DNA of 64,000 bases from Streptomyces endophytica (GCF_026153355.1 NZ_CP110636.1:1922001-1986000); one strand, 5' to 3'; shown: positions 7,702 to 17,548, numbered from the stretch's first letter. Notes: a model not told the origin generated them from the sequence alone. Program-made: numbers and translations.

Positions 7702-8550
7702 ATGACCGAAGCCACGCCGCAGCAACCGCAGAAGATCCTCGTCGTCAGCGCCCATCCGGAACCCCGTTCGCTCAACGCCGTTCTGACCGCCTTCGCGGTC
7801 GAGCACCTGCGTGCGGCCGGGCATGAGGTGCAGGTGTCCGACCTCTACGCCATGAAGTGGAAGGCGACGGTGGACGCCGACGACTTCCCCGACCATGCCG
7901 CGGACCGGCGGCTGCGGGTGATGGCAGCCTCGGAACGGGCCACCTTGGCGGGGCGGCTGGCGCCCGAGATCGCGGCGGAGCAGGAGAAGGTGCGCTGGGC
8001 GGACGCGGTGATCCTGCAGTTCCCGCTGTGGTGGTTCTCGGTGCCCGCGATCCTCAAGGGCTGGATGGACCGGGTGTTCACCAGCGGGTTCGGGTACGGC
8101 CCGGCAGTTCCGCCGCCCTACAGCGAGAGTGCCCTGGCGGGGCGCCGGGCGCTGGTGTCCGTGACGGCCGGCGCCCGGGAGTCCGCGTTCTCCGACCGGG
8201 GCATCCACGGGCGGCTCGCGGACGTCCTGCACCCGGTCCAGCACGGCCTGTTCTGGTTCACCGGCATGACACCGCTCGAACCGTTCGCGGTGTACGGCGC
8301 GAACGACCTGCCGGAGGAACAACTCGCGGCGGCGAAGCGGGAGTTCGGGCGGCATCTCGATGGACTCTTCACCGACGCACCGGTTCCGTTCCGGTCGCTC
8401 GACGGCGGTGACTACGGGCGCGACATGCGACTGCTGCCGGGCGTCGAGGCACCGGGCACCAGCGGACTCGACCTCCACCTCCACACGGACGCGGACGCCC
8501 GCCCGGACACCGGCATCCGCCCGGACGTTCCCGCCCGCCCTCGCGGCTGA
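7702..8550 (+). CDS. NAD(P)H-dependent flavodoxin-fold oxidoreductase
   Basis: 282 residues. The N-terminus KILVVSAHPEPRSLNAVLTA is the FMN phosphate-binding loop of the NQO1/KefF/YwrO family. VILQFPLWWFSVPAILKGWMDRVF, split here by its middle, is the second hallmark (PLWWFSVPAILKGW at about residues 108-121). The family reduces quinones or nitro compounds, or regulates K+ efflux. The start ATG at 7702 is chosen because it places the flavin loop at residues 8-20 and has GGGAG upstream. The C-terminal 40 residues are a low-complexity Asp/Arg/His tail. Probably controlled by the divergent MmyB-type regulator. Confidence 0.85.
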   Translation: MTEATPQQPQKILVVSAHPEPRSLNAVLTAFAVEHLRAAGHEVQVSDLYAMKWKATVDADDFPDHAADRRLRVMAASERATLAGRLAPEIAAEQEKVRWADAVILQFPLWWFSVPAILKGWMDRVFTSGFGYGPAVPPPYSESALAGRRALVSVTAGARESAFSDRGIHGRLADVLHPVQHGLFWFTGMTPLEPFAVYGANDLPEEQLAAAKREFGRHLDGLFTDAPVPFRSLDGGDYGRDMRLLPGVEAPGTSGLDLHLHTDADARPDTGIRPDVPARPRG

Positions 8551-8583
8551 CGCAGGCGTCGATCGCCGGGCCGAGGCGCGTCG

Positions 8584-10059
8584 TCAGGTCTGCGCCATGT
8601 CCACGAAGCGCGAGTAGTGGCCCTGGAAGGCCACCGTGATCGTGGCCGTGGGGCCGTTACGGTGCTTGGCCACGATCAGGTCGGCCTCGCCGGCGCGCGG
8701 GGACTCCTTTTCGTAGGCGTCCTCGCGGTGCAGCAGGATGACCATGTCGGCGTCCTGCTCGATCGAGCCGGATTCGCGGAGGTCCGACACCATCGGCTTC
8801 TTGTCCGTGCGCTGCTCGGGGCCACGGTTCAGCTGGGAGAGCGCGATCACCGGGAGCTCCAGCTCCTTGGCCAGCAGCTTGAGGTTACGGGACATGTCCG
8901 AAACCTCCTGCTGGCGGCTCTCGGCGCGCTTGGAGCCACCGGACTGCATCAGCTGGAGGTAGTCGATGACCACCAGCTTGAGATCGTTGCGCTGCTTGAG
9001 TCGGCGGCACTTGGCGCGGATCTCCATCATCGACAGGTTGGGCGAGTCGTCGATGTAGAGCGGCGCCGCGGAGACGTCCGGCATCCGGCGGGCCAGCCGC
9101 GTCCAGTCGTCGTCCGTCATGCTGCCGGAACGCATGTGGTGCAGCGCCACCCGGGCCTCGGCGGAGAGCAGGCGCATCGCGATCTCGTTGCGCCCCATCT
9201 CCAGCGAGAAGATCACGCTGGGGAGATTGCTCTTGATGGAGGCGGCGCGGGCGAAGTCCAGCGCGAGGGTGGACTTACCCATGGCGGGACGCGCGGCGAT
9301 CACGATCATCTGGCCCGGGTGCAGGCCGTTGGTGAGGGAGTCCAGGTCGGTGAAGCCGGTCGGCACGCCGGTCATCTGGCCCTGGCGGGAGCCGATCGCC
9401 TCGATCTCGTCGAGGGCGCCTTCCATGATGTCGCCGAGCGGGAGGTAGTCCTCGCTGGTGCGCTGCTCGGTGACGGCGTAGATCTCCGCCTGGGCGCTGT
9501 TGACGATCTCGTCGACGTCGCCGTCCGCCGCGTATCCCATCTGGGTGATGCGGGTGCCGGCCTCGACCAGCCGGCGCAGCACGGCGCGCTCGTGGACGAT
9601 CTCGGCGTAGTACTCGGCGTTCGCGGCCGTCGGGACGGACTGGACGAGGGTGTGCAGGTAGGAGGCGCCGCCGACCCGGGCGATCTCGCCGCGCTTGGTG
9701 AGCTCGGCGGCGATGGTGATGGGGTCGGCCGGCTCGCCCTTGGCGTAGAGGTCGAGGATCGCCTGGAAGACCAGCTCATGGGCGGGGCGGTAGAAGTCCT
9801 CGCCCTTGAGGACCTCGACGACGTCCGCGATGGCGTCCTTGGACAGCAGCATGCCGCCGAGCACGGACTGTTCGGCGTCCAGGTCCTGCGGGGGGACCCG
9901 CTCGAAACCGCCGGACCAGGATCCGCCGTCGTCGTCGCGGTCCGGCCGGTCCCCGCGGCCGCGGCCCTTGCCGTCGGGCCGCCGGGACCGGGCGGCCGGC
10001 AGCAGGTCGCTGGGGCCGGAGCCCGCCCAGGGGTCTTCCATGGGCTCGGGAATGCTCAC
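8584..10059 (-). CDS. dnaB: Replicative DNA helicase
   Basis: 491 residues, full length. The N-terminal primase-interacting domain begins with PPQDLDAEQSVLGGML after a 55-residue charged, Gly/Asp-rich leader usual in Streptomyces. The RecA-like motor has Walker A AARPAMGKSTLA and Walker B LVVIDYLQLM, with an Arg-finger region near SQLNRGPEQR. No intein interrupts the P-loop or other motifs, as occurs in some DnaB proteins. It unwinds DNA at the fork and is loaded with help from DciA (gene at 51169). Its upstream region contains DnaA boxes. Confidence 0.97.
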   Translation of the reverse strand: MSIPEPMEDPWAGSGPSDLLPAARSRRPDGKGRGRGDRPDRDDDGGSWSGGFERVPPQDLDAEQSVLGGMLLSKDAIADVVEVLKGEDFYRPAHELVFQAILDLYAKGEPADPITIAAELTKRGEIARVGGASYLHTLVQSVPTAANAEYYAEIVHERAVLRRLVEAGTRITQMGYAADGDVDEIVNSAQAEIYAVTEQRTSEDYLPLGDIMEGALDEIEAIGSRQGQMTGVPTGFTDLDSLTNGLHPGQMIVIAARPAMGKSTLALDFARAASIKSNLPSVIFSLEMGRNEIAMRLLSAEARVALHHMRSGSMTDDDWTRLARRMPDVSAAPLYIDDSPNLSMMEIRAKCRRLKQRNDLKLVVIDYLQLMQSGGSKRAESRQQEVSDMSRNLKLLAKELELPVIALSQLNRGPEQRTDKKPMVSDLRESGSIEQDADMVILLHREDAYEKESPRAGEADLIVAKHRNGPTATITVAFQGHYSRFVDMAQT

Positions 10060-10518
10060 CCCGGCACCTCCTCCCGTCCGCGGCGCGGACCTTGCTGTGC
10101 GCTTCCTTCTTACGGCACAGCTCTGACAATCGAGACGCCCGACTCCGGTTACGGCGCGTCGAGTTCGGACGTGGTCTCAGACCGGAAACGGGCGGCGGGC
10201 GCCGGACCACGGTAGGCCCATGGGCGCCGTCCGCCAATCTGGTTATCCACAGGCCGTGTGGATGACTGACCCTCAGCTGTGGAGAACTCCCCGGATCCTG
10301 TGCACGGGGCGGGGGAAACTTCTGTGGACAAGCACACAATCACCCTGTGCACACGGCCCTGACCTGCGGTTTTCTCATCCATAGGCTGTGGGGGAGAAAA
10401 ACTTCCACCGCCTGTTCAAGATCGCGACAAACGGCACGGAGAAGACGGCACCGGAGCGCGCAAAGTAAGGAGCGCAAAGGGTTTGCATCTCTTACCTGTG
10501 GAAGATTAGATTGAGTGC
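10060..10518. promoter_or_regulatory. dnaB / MATE divergent intergenic region with DnaA boxes
   Basis: Two exact DnaA boxes: TTATCCACA at 10243-10251 (+) and TTGTCCACA at 10323-10331 (minus strand, read as TGTGGACAA). Weaker matches lie between and beside them (TGTGGATGA at 10257-10265, and CATCCATAG near 10376). No gene is convincing in these 459 bases. It must contain the promoters of dnaB (leftward) and the MATE gene (rightward, which starts 30 bases after an AT-richer tract). DnaA binding, titration or control of dnaB is inferred. Confidence 0.65.
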
Positions 10519-11856
10519 ATGACACAGGCTCCCGCGACCCCGCGGCGCATCGCCCGCCGCCACGACCGCGAGATCATCGCCCTAGCCGTGCCCGCCTTCG
10601 GCTCCCTGGTCGCGGAACCCCTCTTCGTCATGGTCGACAGCGCCGTCATCGGCCACCTCGGCACCTCCCAGCTGGCCGGCCTCGGCGTCGCCGCCGGGCT
10701 GCTCACCACCGCCGTCTCCGTCTTCATCTTCCTCGCCTACGCCACCACCGCCGCGGTCGCCCGCCGGGTCGGCGCGGGCGACCTGCCCGCCGCCATCCGC
10801 CAGGGCATGGACGGCATCTGGCTCGCCCTGCTGCTCGGCGCCGCGGTCATCGCCGCCGTGCTGCCCACCGCCCCCTGGCTGGTGGAGGCCTTCGGCGCCT
10901 CCGGCACCGCCGCGCCGTACGCCACGACGTACCTGCGCATCAGCGCGCTCGGCATCCCCGCGATGCTCATGGTGCTGGCCGCCACCGGCCTGCTCCGAGG
11001 CCTCCAGGACACCCGGACCCCGCTCTACGTCGCCATCGGCGGCTTCTCCGCCAACGCCGCCCTGAACGTCGGCCTGGTCTACGGCGCCGGCCTCGGCATC
11101 GCCGGCTCCGCCTGGGGCACCGTCATCGCCCAGTGCGCCATGGCCGCCGTCTACCTCACCGTCGTCGTCCGCGGCGCGCGCCGGCACGGCGCCTCGCTGC
11201 GCCCCGACGCGGCGGGCATCCGCGCCTCCGCCCAGGCCGGCGTGCCGCTGCTGGTCCGTACGCTCTCGCTGCGCGCGGTGCTGATGATCGCCACCGCCAT
11301 CGCCGCCCGGCTGGGCGACGCCGAGGTCGCCGCCCATCAGATCGTGATCACGTTGTGGAACCTGCTGGCCTTCGCGCTGGACGCGATAGCCATCGCCGGG
11401 CAGGCCATCATAGGCCGCTACCTCGGCGCCGGGGACCGGGCCGGCGCCCGGGCCGCCTGCCGCCGCATGGTGCAGTGGGGCATCGCCTCCGGCCTGGTCC
11501 TCGGGCTCCTGGTCGTCGTCTCCCGCCCCCTGTTCATCCCGCTGTTCACCTCCGACCCCGCCGTACGGGACCCGTTGCTGACCACGCTCCTGGTGGTCGC
11601 CGTGACCCAGCCGGTCTCCGGTGTCGTCTTCATCCTCGACGGCGTGCTGATGGGCGCGGGGGACGGTCCGTATCTCGCCTGGGCGATGGTGGTGACGCTG
11701 GCCGTGTTCGCTCCGGCCGCGCTCGCCGTGCCCGCTTTCGGCGGCGGTCTGGTCGCCCTGTGGTGGACGATGGCCCTGATGATGACCGTCCGCATGCTCA
11801 CGCTCTTGCTGCGCACTCGGTCCGGCCGGTGGATTGTGACCGGAGCCTCTCGCTGA
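10519..11856 (+). CDS. MATE-family multidrug efflux transporter (DinF-like)
   Basis: 445 residues and about 12 membrane segments. Signature stretches include IIALAVPAFGSLVAEPLFVM at the first helix and the linking region GLLRGLQDTRTPLYVAIGG after helix 4. The second half repeats the pattern (EVAAHQIVITLWNLLAFALD, then AIIGRYLGAGDRAGAR). Families of this type export cationic drugs with Na+ or H+. It stands alone, divergent from dnaB across a DnaA-box region. Confidence 0.9.
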   Translation: MTQAPATPRRIARRHDREIIALAVPAFGSLVAEPLFVMVDSAVIGHLGTSQLAGLGVAAGLLTTAVSVFIFLAYATTAAVARRVGAGDLPAAIRQGMDGIWLALLLGAAVIAAVLPTAPWLVEAFGASGTAAPYATTYLRISALGIPAMLMVLAATGLLRGLQDTRTPLYVAIGGFSANAALNVGLVYGAGLGIAGSAWGTVIAQCAMAAVYLTVVVRGARRHGASLRPDAAGIRASAQAGVPLLVRTLSLRAVLMIATAIAARLGDAEVAAHQIVITLWNLLAFALDAIAIAGQAIIGRYLGAGDRAGARAACRRMVQWGIASGLVLGLLVVVSRPLFIPLFTSDPAVRDPLLTTLLVVAVTQPVSGVVFILDGVLMGAGDGPYLAWAMVVTLAVFAPAALAVPAFGGGLVALWWTMALMMTVRMLTLLLRTRSGRWIVTGASR

Positions 11857-11897
11857 AGCATCTCCCGTAACACTCCGCGCTTGTCGATAATGACGGG

Positions 11898-12764
11898 GTG
11901 CGCTCGCTTGCCAGAAGGTCCTTGCTGCCCATGACGTTCGTCATCGTCATGGCCGCTGCCGTGGCGGGATACGCCTCGGACGTGTCGGACACCAGCAGCA
12001 GAGCCAGCGGGCGGAGCAGCTTCGGCAAGTCCGGCGAGTCGGGTCAGGACCCGCAGGACCAGGATCCCGCGGCGACCGCACCGGCCGATGACGGCAACGC
12101 GTACACCCCCCGCCGGACCGAGCAGAACGCCCGGGTCGGCGTGGTCTTCGAGAAGAACGACTCCGGCGATCACTTCTGCACCGCGAGCGTGGTGCAGAGC
12201 CCGGGCCGGAACATGCTGATCACGGCCGCGCACTGCGCCTTCGACGCCGAGGCCGGAAGCACGGTCGACGACCTCGTCTTCGCCCCCGACTACCGCGACG
12301 GCGACGAGCCCACCGGTCTGTGGAAGGTCAAGAAGGTGATCCTCGACGATCGCTGGGCCAAGTCGCAGGACGAGGACCTCGATGTCGCCTTCCTCATCCT
12401 GGACAAGAAGGACGGCAAGGACATCCAGGACGTCCTGGGCGGCAACACCCTCGGCATAGACCGCGGCTTCGACAACGAAGTCAAGATCACCGGCTATCCC
12501 ACCAGCCGCGACACCCCGATCTCCTGCCAGAACCGCACCACGAAGTACAGCGACACCCAGATGCGCATCCAGTGCACCGACTTCGAGGGCGGTACGAGCG
12601 GCAGCCCCTGGCTGGCCGACTACGACCCCAAGAGCCACACCGGCACGGTCATCGGTGTCCTCGGCGGCCACGAAGGCGGCGGCGACCAGGACGACGTCTC
12701 GTACGCCGCGTACTTCGACGACGACGTCGCCGCGCTCTACAGGCGCGCCCAGGACGACGACTGA
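11898..12764 (+). CDS. Secreted trypsin-like serine protease
   Basis: 288 residues starting at GTG 11898. An N-terminal hydrophobic segment (LPMTFVIVMAAAVAGYA, residues 10-26) is a signal peptide or anchor. A 60-residue disordered Ser/Gln/Asp-rich linker follows, then a chymotrypsin-fold domain. The catalytic triad is His in ITAAHC, Asp in DLDVAFLIL and Ser in GGTSGSPW. Two cysteine pairs (FCTAS...AHC, SCQNR...QCTD) suit an extracellular protein. Substrate is unknown. It converges on rplI and ends at a strong shared terminator. Confidence 0.9.
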   Translation: MRSLARRSLLPMTFVIVMAAAVAGYASDVSDTSSRASGRSSFGKSGESGQDPQDQDPAATAPADDGNAYTPRRTEQNARVGVVFEKNDSGDHFCTASVVQSPGRNMLITAAHCAFDAEAGSTVDDLVFAPDYRDGDEPTGLWKVKKVILDDRWAKSQDEDLDVAFLILDKKDGKDIQDVLGGNTLGIDRGFDNEVKITGYPTSRDTPISCQNRTTKYSDTQMRIQCTDFEGGTSGSPWLADYDPKSHTGTVIGVLGGHEGGGDQDDVSYAAYFDDDVAALYRRAQDDD

Positions 12765-12805
12765 GCCCACCGTCGTCGGCCACGGCGAACGCGGACCGGC
12801 ACGGC

Positions 12806-12840
12806 GAAGGGCCGCACCCCAGGACGGGGTGCGGCCCTTC
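12806..12840. terminator. Bidirectional terminator between the protease gene and rplI
   Basis: A perfect 15-base stem (GAAGGGCCGCACCCC and its complement) with the loop AGGAC, between two convergent genes. Confidence 0.85.
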
Positions 12841-12855
12841 GGCTCGGTGCTGCGA

Positions 12856-13302
12856 TTACGCGGCGACGACCTCGACGCCCAGCTTCGCGACGACCTCGGC
12901 GTGCAGACGCACGGAGACCTGGTGCGCGCCCAGGGTCTTGATCGGCGAGCCCAGCTCGACGCGGCGCTTGTCGACGTCCGGACCACCGGCGGCCTTGATC
13001 GCCGAAGCGACGTCGGCCGGGGTGACGGAACCGAACAGGCGGCCCGCGTCGCCGGCACGCACGGCCAGCTTCACGCTGACGCCCTCGAGCCGGCCCTTGA
13101 CCTCGTTGGCCTGCTCGATCGTGGCGATCTCGCGGATCTTGCGACCGCGGCGGATCTGCTCGACGTCCTTCTCGCCACCCTTGGTCCAGCGGATCGCGAA
13201 ACCACGCGGAACCAGGTAGTTACGGGCGTACCCGTCCTTGACGTCAACGACGTCACCGGCGGTGCCGAGGCCGGAGACCTCGTGGGTGAGGATGATCTTC
13301 AT
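12856..13302 (-). CDS. rplI: 50S ribosomal protein L9
   Basis: 148 residues. The N-terminal 23S rRNA-binding domain begins [20 protein letters not shown] and continues [14 protein letters not shown], which are L9 signatures. A long connecting helix and the C-terminal domain follow ([17 protein letters not shown]). Last gene of the rpsF-ssb-rpsR-rplI operon, 18 bases after rpsR. Confidence 0.97.
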   Translation of the reverse strand: MKIILTHEVSGLGTAGDVVDVKDGYARNYLVPRGFAIRWTKGGEKDVEQIRRGRKIREIATIEQANEVKGRLEGVSVKLAVRAGDAGRLFGSVTPADVASAIKAAGGPDVDKRRVELGSPIKTLGAHQVSVRLHAEVVAKLGVEVVAA

Positions 13303-13320
13303 TTGTCGGTCACCCTTCCC

Positions 13321-13557
13321 TTATCGCGCGGTGGACGTGTAGGGCAGCAGCGCCATCTCACGGCTGTTCTTCACGGCCGTGGCGACGTCACGCTGGTGCT
13401 GCGTGCAGTTGCCGGTCACTCGACGGGCACGGATCTTGCCGCGGTCGGAGATGAACTTCCGCAGCAGGTTCGTGTCCTTGTAGTCGACGTAGGAGATCTT
13501 CTCCTTGCAGAACACGCAAACCTTCTTCTTAGGCTTGCGAGCAGGCGGCTTCGCCAT
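13321..13557 (-). CDS. rpsR: 30S ribosomal protein S18, zinc-binding type
   Basis: 78 residues. [14 protein letters not shown] and [15 protein letters not shown] provide a CxxC plus CxxH set, the zinc-binding 'C+' form. Streptomycetes usually also carry a zinc-free paralogue elsewhere under Zur control. [17 protein letters not shown] is the S18 core. Third gene of its operon. Confidence 0.97.
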   Translation of the reverse strand: MAKPPARKPKKKVCVFCKEKISYVDYKDTNLLRKFISDRGKIRARRVTGNCTQHQRDVATAVKNSREMALLPYTSTAR

Positions 13558-13621
13558 TGTCTCTCTCCAGTGAGTTCAAGAAGTTTGTGCTGACGCCCTC
13601 AAGGCCGCCGCCCGTTTCACG

Positions 13622-13645
13622 GCGCTGTTTCACGTGAAACAGCGC
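13622..13645. promoter_or_regulatory. parS (13627-13640) within a 24-bp perfect palindrome between ssb and rpsR
   Basis: GTTTCACGTGAAAC extended by five matching bases on each side (GCGCT/AGCGC). It lies about 20 bases after the ssb stop, inside the operon, so it may also form an RNA hairpin at the ssb 3' end. A half-site, GTTTCACGG, lies just upstream at 13614. Confidence 0.85.
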
Positions 13646-13665
13646 AGCGCCGAGCCGATACGGAC

Positions 13666-14250
13666 TTAGAAGGGCGGCTCGTCCGAGTAGCCACCGCCGG
13701 AGCCGCCGCCCCAGCCACCACCGCCGCCACCCTGCTGGCCACCGCCAGAAGGACCGCCGGTCGCCCACGGGTCGTCGGCGGGAGCGCCGCCGCCCTGCTG
13801 GCCGCCGCCGGGGCCACCGCCCCAGCCGCCGCCACCCTGGCCACCGCCCTGACCGCCGCCGAAGCCGCCGCCCTGGCCACCGCGACCGCTGGTCTTGGTG
13901 ATCTTGGCCGTGGCGTTCTTGAGGCTCGCGCCCACTTCCTCGACGTCGAGCTCGTAGACCGTGCGCTTCACGCCCTCGCGGTCCTCGTACGACCGCTGCT
14001 TCAGGCGGCCCTGGACGACCACGCGGGTACCCCGCGTCAGGGACTCGGCGACGTTCTCGGCCGCCTGGCGCCACACCGAGCAGGTCAGGAACAGGCTCTC
14101 GCCGTCCTTCCACTCATTGGTCTGACGGTCGAAGGTGCGGGGGGTGGACGCGACGCGGAACTTCGCGACCGCCGCACCGGACGGGGTGAAGCGCAGCTCG
14201 GGGTCGTCGACAAGATTGCCGACAACCGTGATGACGGTCTCGCCTGCCAT
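13666..14250 (-). CDS. ssb: Single-stranded DNA-binding protein
   Basis: 194 residues. The OB-fold (residues 1-110) opens with [20 protein letters not shown] and includes [18 protein letters not shown] and [17 protein letters not shown]. The tail (about 120-188) is almost entirely Gly/Gln/Trp repeats, and the last residues DEPPF are the acidic partner-binding tip. Position after rpsF marks it as the main replicative SSB. It binds exposed single strands at forks and recruits replication and repair proteins through the tip. Confidence 0.97.
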   Translation of the reverse strand: MAGETVITVVGNLVDDPELRFTPSGAAVAKFRVASTPRTFDRQTNEWKDGESLFLTCSVWRQAAENVAESLTRGTRVVVQGRLKQRSYEDREGVKRTVYELDVEEVGASLKNATAKITKTSGRGGQGGGFGGGQGGGQGGGGWGGGPGGGQQGGGAPADDPWATGGPSGGGQQGGGGGGWGGGSGGGYSDEPPF

Positions 14251-14332
14251 TAGGGGAACCTCTCGGCGGGTGTGCTGCTGGCTGCTGGTGTTGCTGCTAC
14301 TCGGACCCGGTTACCGCTGGACGCTGACGCGT

Positions 14333-14623
14333 TCAGTGGGTCTCGGGACGGAGAACCTTGGTCCGGAGGACCGACTCGTTCAGGTTCATCTGACGGTCGA
14401 GCTCCTTGACGACCGCAGGCTCGGCCTGCAGGTCGATGACCGAGTAGATGCCCTCGGGCTTCTTCTTGATCTCGTACGAGAGACGACGACGGCCCCAGGT
14501 GTCGACCTTCTCGACCTTTCCGTTGCCCTCACGGACGACGGAGAGGAAGTTCTCGATCAGCGGGGAGACAGCGCGCTCCTCGAGATCGGGGTCGAGGATG
14601 ACCATCACCTCGTAGTGACGCAT
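14333..14623 (-). CDS. rpsF: 30S ribosomal protein S6
   Basis: 96 residues beginning [17 protein letters not shown], with [20 protein letters not shown] as the S6 core. The start at 14623 is fixed by a near-perfect ribosome-binding site AAGGAGGTGG eight bases upstream. First gene of rpsF-ssb-rpsR-rplI, so the operon promoter should lie in 14624-14850. Confidence 0.97.
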
Positions 14624-14850
14624 GGTGAACCCACCTCCTTTGGACTCAGCGGCCACGGTCGTTCCGTGGCAGGAGGGTCATATGCGTTCCGCGCCGAGCC
14701 GGACCGGTCATCGGGCAGACATAGGCGCAGACGGTACACACTACCTGCCTGAAGTCTTCCGGTTGAAATCCGCCCGGTACACCCCCCAATCTGGAACACA
14801 ACGGGTGTGAGCGGCGTTACAGTGCGCCGCCCTGTCATGGGAGGTGCCGC

Positions 14851-15168
14851 ATGGCACAGGCAGCCAGGATCCAGCGCAGTCTGCTCTCGCTTCTCAACAG
14901 CGACGGCAAGGACCATCCCGTAGAGAACACCTTCGCCCTTGTCACCGTGGTGCTCGGCGCGATCGCCGCCTTCACCACACTTTCTCCCAGTCTGCATCTG
15001 GTCAGTTCCTGGGTCGGCCTGGTCGGAATCGGCAGCGGCCTGTGGGGTCAGTTCATCTCGTCGACGACGGGTGAGCGCTTCCTGTTGATCATCGGCCTCG
15101 GAGCCTCAGGCTTCGGCTTCTTCCTCGGCATGGCGCACGGCGGCCTCTTCGGAGGCGTCATCGGATAG
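14851..15168 (+). CDS. Small conserved membrane protein
   Basis: 105 residues with three predicted membrane segments: FALVTVVLGAIAAFTTLS (about 29-46), VSSWVGLVGIGSGLWGQFI (51-69) and FLLIIGLGASGFGFFLGMA (77-95). The N-terminal 27 residues are cytoplasmic-looking and charged. I recognise it as the uncharacterised membrane protein commonly found between rpsF and femX in Streptomyces; no function is known. GGAGG lies upstream of the ATG. Confidence 0.75.
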   Translation: MAQAARIQRSLLSLLNSDGKDHPVENTFALVTVVLGAIAAFTTLSPSLHLVSSWVGLVGIGSGLWGQFISSTTGERFLLIIGLGASGFGFFLGMAHGGLFGGVIG

Positions 15169-15307
15169 CCGCCCGGCCCCGGTGCCACTGCGGCATACGG
15201 GGCCCCGGCACGTATGGCCCAGACGGGGCGCTCCCCGGCCACAGTAGGCTTCGGCGCGAGAGCCGGAGCCCCGAACAAGGGGACACACCTGCCGAGGAGC
15301 GCCCCGC

Positions 15308-16424
15308 ATGAGCCTGACCCTGAGGACCATCAGTCGAGAGCAGCATCTGGCATACATCCAGAGCCTGCCCGCGGCGAGCCACATGCAGGTTCCGGCCTGG
15401 GCGGATGTGAAGGCCGAATGGCGTTCGGAGAGCCTGGGCTGGTTCGACGCGAGCGGTGAGCTGGTCGGTGCCGGCCTGGTGCTCTACCGCCAGCTGCCCA
15501 AGATCAAGCGCTACCTCGCGTATCTGCCCGAGGGACCGGTGATCAACTGGTACGCGCCGAATCTGGAGGACTGGCTGCAGCCGATGCTCAGCCACCTCAA
15601 GCAGCAGGGCGCCTTCTCCGTGAAGATGGGCCCGCCCGTGATCATCCGTCGCTGGGACGCGGCCGCGATCAAGTCGGGCATCCAGAACCCGGACGTCAAG
15701 CGGCTCCGCGACGTCGAGGCGACCCACATCGAGCCGCGCGCCTTCGAGGTGGCCGACCGGCTGCGGCGCATGGGCTGGCAGCAGGGCGAGGACGGCGGCG
15801 CCGGCTTCGGTGACGTCCAGCCCCGCTACGTCTTCCAGGTGCCGCTGGCCGACCGCTCGCTGGAGGAGGTCCACAAGGGCTTCAACCAGCTGTGGCGCCG
15901 CAACATCAAGAAGGCCGAGAAGGCCGGCGTCGAGGTCGTCCAGGCGGCTACGACGACCTGGCCGAATGGCAGCGGCTCTACGAGATCACCGCGGAGCGCG
16001 ACCGCTTCCGCCCGCGGCCGCTCGGCTACTTCCAGCGCATGTGGACGGCCCTCAACTCCGAGGATCCCAACCGCATGAAGCTGTACTTCGCCCGCCACAA
16101 CGGCGTGAACCTCTCCGCGGCGACCATGCTCGTCGTCGGCGGCACGTCTGGTACTCCTACGGCGCCTCGGACAACATCGGCCGCGAGGTCCGGCCCTCCA
16201 ACGCCATGCAGTGGAAGATGCTGCAGGACTCCTACGCGCTCGGCGCCACGGTCTACGACCTCCGCGGCATCAGCGACTCGCTGGACGAGAACGACCACCT
16301 CTTCGGCCTGATCCAGTTCAAGGTCGGCACGGGTGGGCAGGCAGCTGAGTACCTCGGTGAGTGGGACTTCCCGCTCAACAAGCTGCTGCACAAGGCGCTC
16401 GACATCTACATGTCGCGCCGCTGA
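15308..16424 (+). CDS. femX: FemX-type peptidoglycan bridge aminoacyltransferase, two apparent frameshifts
   Basis: 372 residues once two bases are restored. A FemABX family enzyme (tandem GNAT-like domains), which adds glycine from Gly-tRNA to lipid II in streptomycetes. Recognisable parts are PAASHMQVPAWADVKAEW near the start, LWRRNIKKAEKAGVEVV in the middle and YALGATVYDLRGISDSLDE near the end. Frame 1 breaks at about 15949 (VVQ should continue GGYDDLAEWQRLYE) and again at about 16142 (LVVGG should continue HVWYSYGASDNIG). Adding one G and one C respectively joins all three segments. Since femX is essential in S. coelicolor, sequence error is likelier than a true break. It lies 65 bases before the racemase-like gene, probably one operon. 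Confidence 0.85.
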
Positions 16425-16489
16425 CCGCTCCACCGCACCGTCCGTACTCCTGACACACCCCAGCCACGAGAAAGGTTCCGGGCCCGGCC

Positions 16490-17521
16490 ATGGCGCTCAC
16501 CCTCTACGTCGACACCGCGCGCTGGCGGGCGCATCAGCAGAGCGTTCTCCAGCAGTTCCCCGGGCTGGTCCCGGTCTGCAAAGGCAACGGTTACGGCTTC
16601 GGCCATGAGCGGCTCGCCGAGGAGGCCACCCGCCTGGGCGCCGACATTCTCGCGGTCGGGACGACCTACGAAGCGGCCCACATCAAGGACTACTTCAGCG
16701 GTGACCTGCTCGTCCTGACGCCGTTCCGGCACGGCGAGGAGCCGGTGCCGCTGCCCGACCGGGCGATCCGTTCGGTCTCCTCGGTCGAGGGCGTGGGCGG
16801 TCTGGTCGGCGCCCGGGTCGTGATCGAGGTCATGAGCAGCATGAAGCGGCACGGCGTCAAGCCGGAGGACCTGCCGAAGCTGGCCACGGCCATCGAGGAC
16901 GTCCGGCTCGAGGGCTTCGCGATCCACCTGCCGCTGGACCGCGCCGACGGGTCCGACGCGGTCGAGGAGGTCATCGGCTGGATGGACCGGCTGCGGGCCG
17001 CCCGCCTCCCGCTGCACACCATGTTCGTCAGCCACCTCAAGGCCAATGAACTCGCCCGTCTCCAGCAGCAGTTCCCGCAGACCCGGTTCCGCGCCCGGAT
17101 CGGGACCCGGCTCTGGCTCGGCGACCACGACGCCACCGAGTACCGCGGCTCGGTGCTGGACGTCACCCGGGTCGCCAAGGGGGAACGCTTCGGCTATCGC
17201 CAGCAGAAGGCGGCCTCCGACGGCTACCTGGTCGTGGTGGCCGGCGGCACCTCGCACGGCGTGGGACTGGAAGCGCCCAAGGCGCTGCACGGCGTGATGC
17301 CGCGCGCCAAGGGAGTCGCCCGGGCCGGCCTGGCGACCGTCAACCGCAACCTCGCGCCGTATCTCTGGGCCGGCAAGCAGCGGTGGTTCGCCGAGCCGCC
17401 GCACATGCAGGTCTCGATCCTCTTCGTGCCGGCCGACGCGCCGGAGCCGCAGGTCGGCGAGGAGCTGGTGGCCCATCTGCGGCACACCACGACCCAGTAC
17501 GACCGTCTCGTGGACCGCTGA
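16490..17521 (+). CDS. Alanine-racemase-like PLP enzyme
   Basis: 343 residues of the fold-type III alanine racemase N-terminal family. The PLP lysine is K31 in VPVCKGNGYGFGHERLAEEA, equivalent to the VKANAYGHG motif, and IEVMSSMKRHG aligns with the barrel. The usual C-terminal dimer-domain Tyr motif is not obvious (RIGTRLWLGD stands there), so racemase activity on D/L-alanine is uncertain and the true substrate may differ. The pairing with femX suggests a cell-wall role. A strong terminator follows. Confidence 0.78.
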   Translation: MALTLYVDTARWRAHQQSVLQQFPGLVPVCKGNGYGFGHERLAEEATRLGADILAVGTTYEAAHIKDYFSGDLLVLTPFRHGEEPVPLPDRAIRSVSSVEGVGGLVGARVVIEVMSSMKRHGVKPEDLPKLATAIEDVRLEGFAIHLPLDRADGSDAVEEVIGWMDRLRAARLPLHTMFVSHLKANELARLQQQFPQTRFRARIGTRLWLGDHDATEYRGSVLDVTRVAKGERFGYRQQKAASDGYLVVVAGGTSHGVGLEAPKALHGVMPRAKGVARAGLATVNRNLAPYLWAGKQRWFAEPPHMQVSILFVPADAPEPQVGEELVAHLRHTTTQYDRLVDR

Positions 17522-17548
17522 GCCGGACAGCAACCCCACCGGACGGAC

